NCBI GenBank assembly: GCA_047638975.1
Contig: JBLINB010000005.1
Coordinates: 1-57,202 of the forward strand
Direction of reading: 5' to 3'
Origin: JAPKEZ01 sp047638975
Lineage (GTDB): Bacteria > Planctomycetota > UBA1135
DNA: 57,202 bases
The position numbers were made by a program, and so were the translations under genes. The notes under the pieces are model-generated. The model ran no database searches. It saw only the letters and a program-made list of their open reading frames with translations, and had not been told where the DNA came from. Shown here in pieces: positions 17,832-25,490 of the stretch. Each line of letters starts with the position of its first letter. Position 1 is the stretch's first letter.

Positions 17832-17832
17832 T

Positions 17833-18411
17833 ATGGCTACAAATTACCAAACATTTTTCGGACCAGCGCAAGAGCGTATGGATAAGTCAGTAGATCTATT
17901 TGCGCATGATATTCGTGGCATCCGCACTGGGCGGGCTAACACCGGTTTAGTCGAGAATATCCGAGTCGACTACTACGGTTCGCCAACACCTATCTCACAG
18001 ATTGGTAACATCTCAGTAACCGAAGCACGGGTGCTATTTGTTAAGCCATTCGATCCGTCTACTGCATCTGCAATCGAGAGAGCAATCAGCGCAGCTGATA
18101 TCGGATTGTCAGCAGTTGCCGATGGTGGCGGGGTGCGCATCACTGTGCCGCATCTCTCAGAAGAGCAGCGGATCAAGATGGTGTCACGTTTGAAGACTAT
18201 GTCGGAAGATGCCAAGGTCTCGATGCGCAATATTCGCCGCGACTTTATTAAAGATGTCGAAAATGCAGAAAAAGACAATGACGGCGATGTCAATTTGACT
18301 GAAGATGATGTAAAATCTGCCAAGTCAGATATCCAAGACCTCCTTAAGAAACACGAGACACGACTCGCGGAAATACTTAAAGAGAAGTCAGCGGAAATAC
18401 TTGAAAATTAA
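17833..18411 (+). CDS. frr: Ribosome recycling factor
   Basis: Splits post-termination ribosomes together with EF-G. The 192-residue protein contains the three-helix-bundle landmarks IRTGRANTGLVENIRVDYYG, TPISQIGNISV, VKPFDPSTASAIERAI and MRNIRRDF near the middle. The C-terminal KSAKSDIQDLLKKHE helix follows. Last protein gene of the rpsB operon; tRNA-Lys begins nine bases after its stop codon. Confidence 0.97.
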   Translation: MATNYQTFFGPAQERMDKSVDLFAHDIRGIRTGRANTGLVENIRVDYYGSPTPISQIGNISVTEARVLFVKPFDPSTASAIERAISAADIGLSAVADGGGVRITVPHLSEEQRIKMVSRLKTMSEDAKVSMRNIRRDFIKDVENAEKDNDGDVNLTEDDVKSAKSDIQDLLKKHETRLAEILKEKSAEILEN

Positions 18412-18420
18412 ATTCAAGAC

Positions 18421-18496
18421 GGGGGCATAACTCAGTTGGTAGAGTAGTTGGCTTTTAACCAATAAGTCCCAGGTTCAAGTCCTGGTGCCCTCACCA
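18421..18496 (+). tRNA. tRNA-Lys (UUU anticodon)
   Basis: A 76-base cloverleaf with encoded CCA. The acceptor stem GGGGGCA pairs with TGCCCTC (one G-U). The anticodon stem GTTGG/CCAAT carries loop CTTTTAA with anticodon TTT, and the T arm CCAGG-TTCAAGT-CCTGG is perfect. It is close enough to frr to be processed from the same transcript and is followed by a strong terminator. Confidence 0.95.
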
Positions 18497-18503
18497 TACA
18501 TAG

Positions 18504-18540
18504 AACACTTAAGATGAAAGTCTTAGGTGTTTTTTATTTT
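18504..18540 (+). terminator. Rho-independent terminator after tRNA-Lys, overlapping the yhcC-type gene's 3' end
   Basis: Eleven consecutive pairs (one G-U) join AACACTTAAGA (18504-18514) and TCTTAGGTGTT (18521-18531) around TGAAAG, followed by TTTTATTTT. The minus-strand gene's stop codon (18523-18525) lies inside the hairpin, so the same DNA encodes the end of that protein. The opposite strand has no U-tract after the hairpin. Confidence 0.9.
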
Positions 18541-19458
18541 ACAGCCTTGAACACTGCCGCGCAATTGCATCTCAAGTTCAATACGCGAATGCACGCTTTG
18601 ACGTCCTGGCCATGGTTTTGGGGCCAAGTACTCACTTTCAGAAGCTTCGGCTACCAAGCGGTGCACGATTATTTCAGGGTTGAGCGTTTCGAGGGCGTCG
18701 GCAACTTTTTGAATATATTGCGGTGCATCGAGCAGCTCGATATCACCATTCATCCATTGCTTAGCAAGGATGGTGTTGCGCAGCACCATCAGTTGGTGAA
18801 ACTTTATACCATGACACTTGGCTTTGTTTATTTCTTCGACTTGGCGTAAAAGGCCATCCTCTTTTTCTTCGGGCAGCCCAGCCATGCAGTGCGCAATGAT
18901 CTTCAATCCATATTTATGGGCGAGTTCGCAAGCATCGTGAAAGTTTTGCAAGTTATCGTGGCGCCCGATGCGCTTTTGGACGGCGTCATCAGCGGTCTCT
19001 AAACCGAATTCTATCCAGACTTCTTCGAAGAACTCTAATTGCTTGGCGAGCAATTGCGCCGCCTCTTCACTAAAACAATCTGGACGGGTGCCTACCGTGA
19101 CAATAGGTGCATCACTGGCCCAATGATGTATTTGGCCGAGCGCGGTCTCAAGCGCCGTGAGGTCGGGGTAGGTGTTGGAGTACGACTGGAAGTAGATGAT
19201 CGCTGACGGTGCCAGCGGGTTGGTGCGCTTGGCGCGCTGCAAGCCTTCTTGCCATTGTTCGTCAAGACTTTGACGCTGCTTGGCTGCACCAGTGCCACTG
19301 CCGAAGACGTCGCAATAAATACAACCGCCAAAGCCAGTTGCGCCATCTCGGTTCGGACAAGTCGAGCCTAAATCAAGCATTACACGACGTAGACGCCGAT
19401 TGTAACGCTTAGTTAAACTACGTCCGAGTGTGTTCACCGGCGGTTGCTGCTGAGTCAT
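18523..19458 (-). CDS. Radical SAM protein of the YhcC family (TIGR01212 type)
   Basis: A 311-residue radical S-adenosylmethionine protein. The 4Fe-4S site is in CPNRDGATGFGGCIYC, the wider-spaced cysteine motif of the YhcC group, with Cys-x11-Cys-x2-Cys. Seen also: LTKRYNRRLRRVMLDLGSTC before it, IYFQSYSNTYPDL, VTVGTRPDC, VWIEFGLETADD and IAHCMAGLPEEK, all characteristic. The biochemical function of this family is not established. I start it at ATG 19458 (MTQQQPPVNTLG); the frame is open 73 codons further upstream, but that stretch runs through selB on the other strand and has no family similarity. A TACAAT hexamer ends six bases before this ATG. It diverges from selB with 12 bases between start codons. 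Confidence 0.9.
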   Translation of the reverse strand: MTQQQPPVNTLGRSLTKRYNRRLRRVMLDLGSTCPNRDGATGFGGCIYCDVFGSGTGAAKQRQSLDEQWQEGLQRAKRTNPLAPSAIIYFQSYSNTYPDLTALETALGQIHHWASDAPIVTVGTRPDCFSEEAAQLLAKQLEFFEEVWIEFGLETADDAVQKRIGRHDNLQNFHDACELAHKYGLKIIAHCMAGLPEEKEDGLLRQVEEINKAKCHGIKFHQLMVLRNTILAKQWMNGDIELLDAPQYIQKVADALETLNPEIIVHRLVAEASESEYLAPKPWPGRQSVHSRIELEMQLRGSVQGCKIKNT

Positions 19459-19470
19459 GCCTACATTGTA

Positions 19471-21396
19471 ATGTCGCAACACCATCCCATCCCAGTTGTT
19501 CTTGGCACTGCGGGTCATATCGACCACGGCAAGTCGGCGCTGATCGCTGCATTGTGCGGAGCGCATCCTGACCGTCTGCAAGAAGAGCAAGCCCGTGGCA
19601 TGACTATTAGCTTGGGCTATGGCGAAATGCAACTTGAGGACGGCACCGAAGTCGGCTTCGTCGATGTGCCCGGTCACGAAAAGTTAGTGCGCAAAATGGT
19701 GGCCGGTGCAACCGGCATGAGCGCGGCGATGTTGGTGGTGGCGTGTAATGACGGCATTATGCAGCAAACGCGCGAACATTTTGAAGTGCTAACCATGCTT
19801 GGCGTCGAGCCGGGCTTATTGATACTCAGTAAATGTGACTTAGCAGACGACGAAACCATAGAGCTGGTAGAGCTTGAAGTCGAAGAGTTAGTCGAGGGCA
19901 CTGCGTGGCAAAACTGTCCACGCCTAGTCTTAAGTGCTCACACCGGGCAGGGCATGGACGCCTTGCGCGCAGCAGTCGTGGCATTGGCGCAACGCGTAGC
20001 GCAACGCGCGCCTAGTCGCCTAGGGTTCATGTTACATGTGCAACGTTCTTTCGCCGTAGAAGGCGCCGGAACAGTAGTGACAGGCGTTTGCGCCAGCGGC
20101 CAAATTAATGTGGGCGATGACGTCAGTTTAATGCCTTCCGCATTAGAGTCGCGTGTGCGCCGCATTCATGTGCACGGTAATAGCTCTGAAGTGGCAGTCC
20201 CCGGATTGCGCACTGCACTTAACCTTCCGGATTTGACTAAGCAACAATGCGAGCCCGGTAGTGTGATCGTCGAAAAAGCGATTTCTAATGCTGGTAAATT
20301 ATTGCGCGTAGCCATTAGCTTTCGCGATATGCAGCGCTTGCCGAAAGCCGGTAGCGAAGTGCATGTGATGGCAGGCACCGCGGCCATCCACGGTAAACTC
20401 TATTGTTACTCGCAACAGCAGCATGGTGTGGTTTTGGCCGATATTGTGGTCGATGAAGATATCTTTCTAGCACATGCTCAACGTTGTTTACTGCGCCGTC
20501 CGTCACCAGCGTTTAACTATGGTAGCTTGCGTTTCTTGGGCTTTGCTAAATACAAATTGCGTGCACGTGATGCGGACGAGATGAACTGGTGGTTGCAGCA
20601 AATAGATTGTTTAGACGACGAGTCTAAATTGTTGTTGCACATACTTAATAAAAATACGGGCCAGGCGCAAACCGTTGCGCAGTTATGTCGCCATTTAAGT
20701 TTTTCTCCGCCAGCGATGCGTAAGCTATTACAAGATTTAGTCGCTTCACAAGATATACAGCAAACGAGCGGCGAATCTTATTTAGCAGTAGGTGAAGCGC
20801 AAGGTGTGCTCGACGAACTGCAGGCGACAGTGAGCCATTATTGCAGTAAAAATCCAAACCGCTTACGGATTCCATTGACGCTATTGCGTCAACGCATCGG
20901 TAAAGAATCGTGGCCAGTAGTCGCGTCTTTTACGGCAGAAATGTTACAAGAAATTGGTCTTAAAATAGCAAAAGGCGAGCACTGGATGCTAAGTAGTGTC
21001 GAAGTAGACGCGCCGTTTTCTAAGTTCGCAACTCATTTGTCAAAGTTGCTTGCCGAATCTAAATTGCAGCCGCCAATCTTTGCTGATTTCTGGCAACAGC
21101 ATGCTTCTTCAGAGATTGACGAAGATTCAATGCGCGATTATTTGCTAGATAGCGAACTTTGTATCGCACCACAAGCAGACATGCTGTTCGCAAGTAGTGT
21201 AGTCGTAGAATTAGCAGCTGATGTGGTTTCCCAACTACAAAGCAAGGGTATGGATATCCCAGCCTTACGTGATAAATATTCTACTTCGCGAAAGTTCTTA
21301 ATGCCGTTGCTCGAATATTTTGATTCGCGAGGATTGACTGAGCGTGTTGGCGCAAAACGTATCTTGCGTAATGCAGAAGCTAGTTTGCGCGATTAG
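19471..21396 (+). CDS. selB: Selenocysteine-specific elongation factor SelB
   Basis: GTPase that brings Sec-tRNA(Sec) to UGA codons marked by a SECIS element. The 641 residues include G1 at 15-22 (GHIDHGKS) and the switch region RGMTISLGYG. G3 is DVPGHEKLVRKMVAGA and G4 is SKCD, where SelB commonly has TKxD. Two EF-Tu-like barrels follow, then a C-terminal series of winged helices ending in RDKYSTSRKFLMPLLEYFD and RVGAKRIL, the SECIS-binding region typical of SelB. The start ATG 19471 gives the expected short N-terminus. selA, selD and selC are not in this window. Ordinary TGA stops are also used here, so no recoding of the genes in this window is implied. The 3' end overlaps murU by 17 bases. 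Confidence 0.94.
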   Translation: MSQHHPIPVVLGTAGHIDHGKSALIAALCGAHPDRLQEEQARGMTISLGYGEMQLEDGTEVGFVDVPGHEKLVRKMVAGATGMSAAMLVVACNDGIMQQTREHFEVLTMLGVEPGLLILSKCDLADDETIELVELEVEELVEGTAWQNCPRLVLSAHTGQGMDALRAAVVALAQRVAQRAPSRLGFMLHVQRSFAVEGAGTVVTGVCASGQINVGDDVSLMPSALESRVRRIHVHGNSSEVAVPGLRTALNLPDLTKQQCEPGSVIVEKAISNAGKLLRVAISFRDMQRLPKAGSEVHVMAGTAAIHGKLYCYSQQQHGVVLADIVVDEDIFLAHAQRCLLRRPSPAFNYGSLRFLGFAKYKLRARDADEMNWWLQQIDCLDDESKLLLHILNKNTGQAQTVAQLCRHLSFSPPAMRKLLQDLVASQDIQQTSGESYLAVGEAQGVLDELQATVSHYCSKNPNRLRIPLTLLRQRIGKESWPVVASFTAEMLQEIGLKIAKGEHWMLSSVEVDAPFSKFATHLSKLLAESKLQPPIFADFWQQHASSEIDEDSMRDYLLDSELCIAPQADMLFASSVVVELAADVVSQLQSKGMDIPALRDKYSTSRKFLMPLLEYFDSRGLTERVGAKRILRNAEASLRD

Positions 21397-22111
21397 CTTT
21401 GCTTTGCAGCCACCTGCTGGCTTCAGCGACACGCTCGGCGGTGCTGATTTCGCACCAATCTCCGCGATGCAAGATTGCCTTGGCATGCGTTTTGTCTTGC
21501 GATAATGCCGGCACTAAACCATCACGAATTAAACACAGTAATTCTTTAGGCGTGCGATCGTGCGCCTGTTGCAAGTGTTCTACCCACAGCGGATGAGGTG
21601 TGCAGATGCCGGTAAACACCGCACGCTGCAGCTCTGGCTGGCAGCTACTTCCTTTTAAGGACAAACCTTCGATCTGCATATTAGCAGCATAATATAAACC
21701 ACCAAAGGCATCGGCATTAGTTTTAGGGTGCAGCATCAAACTGCCTGGAGCAGCACTAAGCATCTCACGCAAATCAAAGTCGCCAAATATTTTGGCGTTG
21801 AGCATCAGCTGCGGCAATTGAGCATCTCGCTTATAAACCTCAAGCAAAGTACCTCCGGTGCCAAGGAGCCTTTCTTCGTCCAAGAAACATATTTCTAGAT
21901 CGCTGGCAAACTGCATTGCCTGCTCGCGCACTTGTTCTGCTTTATAGTGCAGATTAACCCAAACACGTTTGTATCCCGCATCGCGTAAAGCCTGGAAGGC
22001 AAAGCGCAGTGGTGTGGTGCCTGCAACAGGGACATTTGCCTTAGCGTATTCTTTACGAATATCGCCAAGCCGGGTTGCGTTTCCCGCAGCAAGAAGTAGA
22101 GCAGTGGTCAT
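21380..22111 (-). CDS. murU: Nucleotidyltransferase, MurU-like (N-acetylmuramate-1-phosphate uridylyltransferase)
   Basis: A 243-residue sugar-phosphate nucleotidyltransferase. LLLAAGNATRLGDIRKEYAK is the nucleotide-binding loop, VPVAGTTPLRF the sugar-nucleotide segment, and LGTGGTLLEV and FGGLYYAANMQI later conserved parts. In the recycling pathway known from Pseudomonas, MurU turns MurNAc-alpha-1-phosphate into UDP-MurNAc, bypassing de novo synthesis. Assignment rests on the four-base overlap (ATGA) with an AmgK-like kinase gene upstream, the classic pair; the family alone could also indicate another sugar-1-phosphate transferase. The loop differs from the usual GxGTRL. Its end overlaps the convergent selB by 17 bases. 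Confidence 0.75.
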   Translation of the reverse strand: MTTALLLAAGNATRLGDIRKEYAKANVPVAGTTPLRFAFQALRDAGYKRVWVNLHYKAEQVREQAMQFASDLEICFLDEERLLGTGGTLLEVYKRDAQLPQLMLNAKIFGDFDLREMLSAAPGSLMLHPKTNADAFGGLYYAANMQIEGLSLKGSSCQPELQRAVFTGICTPHPLWVEHLQQAHDRTPKELLCLIRDGLVPALSQDKTHAKAILHRGDWCEISTAERVAEASRWLQSKANRAN

Positions 22112-23010
22112 TGTGAAAGGTGCTGCCGTAAATCGTAGTAGCGCGGCAACTGGTCTAACAGTGCAATGGCGTGAGTAGTCGCGCGCTTCTCAGCAGGCCG
22201 GTAATCGTCGCGCCCATTATTGATGAGCAAGCCGAAAGTACCCAATGCCTTTAACACCCGCTGCAAGGCCGTAACCAAGAATTGTTGATGTGCGTCTTCA
22301 GCGTGCATCTGGTGCTCGTCACCAAGCTCGACGATGGCTTGCATCAATAATTCAAACACATCATCGCCAAGGTCAATATAGGCGTCGGTGTACAGCGAAG
22401 CAATGTCGTAGAAAATAGGGCCGGATCTTAAGTCTTGAAAATCTATCCATAGCGGGCGCGGATGTCGCGGGCTAAGCAGGATGTTGCGACAATGGAAGTC
22501 GCGGTGCTGCAAGGATTGCGGGCCGGCACTCGCGTCCTCAGCTAAGGTGGCGCATAAGTCGTGCAATGCCTCTATTTGTGCCGCGCTGAAATCTAAAGCC
22601 TTGAGCTCGATTAAATAACTATTTACGAACTGCTTTAGTTCGCGTGTAAATAATTTTTGATCAAGCGCTAGCTCTGCATTAGGATGATTAACGTCAAGTT
22701 GGCGACGACTAAACTTGCTCCAATCTTCAAGCAGCATGCTGTAGTTGCTTGCGCTTGGCTGATGAGATAAATGCACATCACCACAATCTTCGATCAAATA
22801 ACCACCTGAGGTTGTCGCACCATACTGCGGAGTATGAATGTCGCATGCGCTAAGCAGCGCTTGGCATGCAACCGCTGGGGGCTGCTCACTAGTGACCAAC
22901 AATAGCGACTGCTGCGCCACACGAAAATAACGCCGTGGACTAGCCTCAGGACTAAGCTCGTGTAGCTCAAAACCTTCGCTAAGTAATTGCTGGGCTATGT
23001 TGTTGACCAT
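22108..23010 (-). CDS. amgK: Aminoglycoside-phosphotransferase-fold kinase, AmgK-like (MurNAc/GlcNAc anomeric kinase)
   Basis: A 300-residue kinase of the APH fold. The catalytic loop is LQHRDFHCRNILL with Asp and Asn in the standard places, and WIDFQDLRSGPIFYDIASL holds the metal-binding Asp. The sentence FQDxxxGPxxYDxxSLxxDxYI is the signature of AmgK and its close relatives. AmgK phosphorylates MurNAc and GlcNAc at C1 using ATP, feeding MurU. The early part (SPEASPRRYFRV) also matches the group. It overlaps the TIM-barrel gene by 16 bases upstream and murU by 4 bases downstream, so the three form one operon for reuse of cell-wall sugars. Confidence 0.82.
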   Translation of the reverse strand: MVNNIAQQLLSEGFELHELSPEASPRRYFRVAQQSLLLVTSEQPPAVACQALLSACDIHTPQYGATTSGGYLIEDCGDVHLSHQPSASNYSMLLEDWSKFSRRQLDVNHPNAELALDQKLFTRELKQFVNSYLIELKALDFSAAQIEALHDLCATLAEDASAGPQSLQHRDFHCRNILLSPRHPRPLWIDFQDLRSGPIFYDIASLYTDAYIDLGDDVFELLMQAIVELGDEHQMHAEDAHQQFLVTALQRVLKALGTFGLLINNGRDDYRPAEKRATTHAIALLDQLPRYYDLRQHLSQ

Positions 23011-23843
23011 TGCTCTAGAAAATCTGTTGCAACGCTAAATTGCGTGTCGATTATTTGTGATGCGGAATGTTCTCCACGTGTGTAGTCACGTAATTCTAAA
23101 GCGGCGTGCCCGTCAAAACCATGCTCGCGTAATAATTGAATGACTTGCGGCCAAGCAATCGTGCCGCTACCCGGGCATAAATGGGCATCACTGCTGCCAT
23201 CGTTGTCGTGCAAATGGATGTGGTCGAGGCGCGGCAAGGACAGTATTAATTCTTCGAGGACGTCGCCTTCGATATTCGCGTGTCCGAGATCAAGGCAAAT
23301 TCCGACATCGCCATTTGGATCAACTTCATCGAGTAGCTCGAGTAACTTACGGACTCGAGTGCCAGCGGATATGATATTTTCGAGCAATAAGCGCACACCG
23401 TTTTGCTTTGCAACAGCCATTAGCTCAACTACGGCTTCCCGCGCCCAGCCATGACTGTTGTCGTCCCAATGGTCTTTCTGCCAACCTAGATGCAATACAG
23501 CACACTTGGCGCCTAAAGTAGCTGCTGCAGCGATGCCTTGTGCGGCGCCATCAATCGCGATGCGCCGTTGTGTCGCCGCAGAATCGATGACCGACCAACG
23601 CACGTTGTCATTAATAAGGCATGGCACCGATGGATAGAAGGGTAGATGAACGCTAGGCACCGTTATCCCGAAATCGTCAAGCTGCTGTTTAAAGGCAGCC
23701 AATTTTTCGGGATTACGCCACGGCACATGCGGCTCAGCAAGCCATAACTCTATTTGCGGTATCGGGCATGCCCCCAATGCTTGCAGACTGGACGTTTGCA
23801 AATCGGAGTAAACAAGTAAGTGAGAGCTGAGCGCGAGATTCAT
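22995..23843 (-). CDS. Sugar phosphate isomerase/epimerase family TIM-barrel protein
   Basis: A 282-residue protein of the xylose-isomerase-like TIM barrel (AP endonuclease family 2) superfamily. Metal-site type residues appear along the barrel: IELWLAEPH, VPSVHLPF, CAVLHLGW, VRLLLENI, VGICLDLGHANIEG, HIHLHDNDGSSDAHLCPGSG and HAALELRD. These are the conserved Glu, His and Asp strands of the family. The substrate cannot be predicted. It is first in an operon with amgK-like and murU-like genes, so an amino-sugar or muramyl substrate is a reasonable guess, no more. Its start codon is 22 bases from the divergent HEAT/VWA gene. The gap contains the inverted repeat GGATA-CGC-TATCC. Confidence 0.75.
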   Translation of the reverse strand: MNLALSSHLLVYSDLQTSSLQALGACPIPQIELWLAEPHVPWRNPEKLAAFKQQLDDFGITVPSVHLPFYPSVPCLINDNVRWSVIDSAATQRRIAIDGAAQGIAAAATLGAKCAVLHLGWQKDHWDDNSHGWAREAVVELMAVAKQNGVRLLLENIISAGTRVRKLLELLDEVDPNGDVGICLDLGHANIEGDVLEELILSLPRLDHIHLHDNDGSSDAHLCPGSGTIAWPQVIQLLREHGFDGHAALELRDYTRGEHSASQIIDTQFSVATDFLEQWSTT

Positions 23844-23865
23844 GGATACGCTATCCTAGTAAGTC

Positions 23866-25377
23866 ATGCTAGCTTCTGCATTACTGATTAGCTCATCCTT
23901 TTTATTTCAGGCTGACGAAATGGCGAAAGACTTTAAAAAGTTTTTCCGCAAAGAGAAAGACTCAGCGACACGCGTCGAGTTGGTATATTCCTTGGAAGGC
24001 GAAGAATCTCTGTCTATAGCTGAGGTTCTAATCCCAGTGTTAGACGACAAGCAGGCCGATGTCGCACGTGCGGCGCGTATCGTGCTTAGTGGTTTCGCTG
24101 ATCACCTCAACCGCTTGCCATTGCTCGAATTAGCGGAAGAAGATAAAAAACATGCGCGCATTGGGCCTATTTTGCAGGCCGCTAGCGAAAAGGAATGGAA
24201 AGAATTTCGAGATGTTGGCGCCTTATATCTAGAATCTGATGATGAAGCGTGTCGCTTGTGGGCGGTAAGCTTGTGCGGTAGCCTAAAGAATTATCTAGTG
24301 GTTGAGGCACTTTCTTTGATTTTGGCAAATGACGAGAATGGCATTATTCGCGCGGCAGCGGTTAGTGCCCTAGAGGGCATGGGGCTCGGACACGAAAACT
24401 TAATAGCTCCGGTATTAATTACGGCTCTCGACGACGAGTTGTCGGCGGTAAACGTTGCAGCATGTGTTGCTTTGCGTAAAGTGCGTTCAGCATTAGCTAT
24501 CCCGCCATTAGTGAAGTTGCTAGAAACGGCTACAGGGCGCCTTTCTGAAGAGGTTTGGCCTACTCTAATTGCCATAACGAATAATCAATTTAACAGTGAT
24601 CCACAGTTATGGAACGACTGGTGGCAACGGGTTAAGGGTACGTATGAAATCCCTACTGTTGCGCAAATAGCAAAAGCTAGCGCTGCGCGTAGAGTTGCCA
24701 ACGCCGAGTACAACCCGACTAAACTGAGAACCGAAGCGAGCTTTATGGGCATTGAGACTCTAAGCCGCCAGATCGTCTTCGTGATAGATGTCTCGGGTTC
24801 GATGGCCGAAGAAGTTATTTCTAAAGACGATTTCCGCGAGCGCGGCTTTGATAAATTCACTAAGCTGGCCATTGTGCGTGAAGAATTAGCGCGTTCGATT
24901 GACGCTTTGGGCACCGATGTGATTTTTAATGTTCACTCTTATGCTTCGAATGTCTATTCGTGGCGCAAGCAGCCGGTTAAGGCGAATAGCCTCAATAAGA
25001 AAAGTGCTATAGAATGGGTGTCCAACCTCGAGCCACTTAGCAGCGAGTCCGGTAAAGGAGAGCAGGGGCGCACCAATTCTTATGGAGGACTGATGGCGGG
25101 CCTTGGCATAAAGATTGATCCTAAAAAACGTGCTGTGGTTACTGGCGGCGTGCTTGATGATAGTAAATTGGCAGCAGATACGATGTTCTTTTTATCAGAC
25201 GGCAAGCCGACGGCCGGCGTTCTAATCGACACACGCGATATCGAGGTGGCAATCTCTGAGATTAACCGTTTTCGCAAAGTGGTCATCCATACGCTTTCTA
25301 TTGGCAATTTCAGCAATGGTTTTTTGAGTAATTTAGCGCAAGCAAATGGTGGCGTATTTGTCGACCTCGGGCGCTGA
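23866..25377 (+). CDS. Secreted HEAT-like repeat plus von Willebrand factor A domain protein
   Basis: A 503-residue protein. A short N-terminal hydrophobic segment (MLASALLISSSFLFQA) probably directs export. Residues 20-240 form HEAT/PBS-lyase-like helical repeats (ARAARIVLSGFADHL, IRAAAVSALEGMG, VNVAACVALRKVRSALAIPP). Residues 300-500 form a VWA domain with a full MIDAS: DVSGS at 308-312, the conserved Thr near RTNSYGGL, and FFLSDGKPT with its Asp. This pairing is common in planctomycetes; the partners are unknown. The VWA domain has an insertion (SKDDFRERGFDKF) after the DxSxS motif. It lies upstream of rho, 113 bases away, and the rho promoter is predicted in its last codons. It ends in TGA. 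Confidence 0.75.
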   Translation: MLASALLISSSFLFQADEMAKDFKKFFRKEKDSATRVELVYSLEGEESLSIAEVLIPVLDDKQADVARAARIVLSGFADHLNRLPLLELAEEDKKHARIGPILQAASEKEWKEFRDVGALYLESDDEACRLWAVSLCGSLKNYLVVEALSLILANDENGIIRAAAVSALEGMGLGHENLIAPVLITALDDELSAVNVAACVALRKVRSALAIPPLVKLLETATGRLSEEVWPTLIAITNNQFNSDPQLWNDWWQRVKGTYEIPTVAQIAKASAARRVANAEYNPTKLRTEASFMGIETLSRQIVFVIDVSGSMAEEVISKDDFRERGFDKFTKLAIVREELARSIDALGTDVIFNVHSYASNVYSWRKQPVKANSLNKKSAIEWVSNLEPLSSESGKGEQGRTNSYGGLMAGLGIKIDPKKRAVVTGGVLDDSKLAADTMFFLSDGKPTAGVLIDTRDIEVAISEINRFRKVVIHTLSIGNFSNGFLSNLAQANGGVFVDLGR

Positions 25378-25389
25378 TTGCTGTATACT
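25361..25389 (+). promoter_or_regulatory. Predicted sigma-70-type promoter for rho
   Basis: TCGACC (25361-25366) and TATACT (25384-25389) are 17 bases apart. The -10 matches at five of six positions, the -35 at four. The pair lies across the end of the HEAT/VWA gene and would give a leader of about 95 bases. Confidence 0.4.
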
Positions 25390-25490
25390 GTCAAGCGTCT
25401 TACTAAAAGTCCAACGTTGCCAGCATGTTTGCTAGGCCCTTTAAGTTGTAGATTTTTGTTTTTGTAAGGCAACTCCACACAGGAAAAACC
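25390..25490 (+). promoter_or_regulatory. rho leader with a hairpin and T-rich tract
   Basis: GCCAGCA (25419-25425) pairs with TGCTAGGC (25430-25437, one bulged A) around TGTT. A long-range GTTGCC/GGCAAC pairing (25416-25421 with 25468-25473) is an alternative fold, with TTTTTGTTTTTG between. The ribosome site AGGA (25481-25484) is six bases before the GTG. rho leaders in other bacteria mediate autogenous attenuation; here this is a guess from structure. Confidence 0.35.

Noticed and set aside
18400..18418. Inverted repeat CTTGAA/TTCAAG between frr and tRNA-Lys as a terminator.
   Set aside because: Only six A/T-rich pairs with a seven-base loop and no T-tract; the real terminator follows the tRNA.
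19459..19677. Longer N-terminus for the YhcC-type radical SAM protein.
   Set aside because: The extra 73 codons are antisense to the selB GTPase core and unlike the family; ATG 19458 gives the normal N-terminus.
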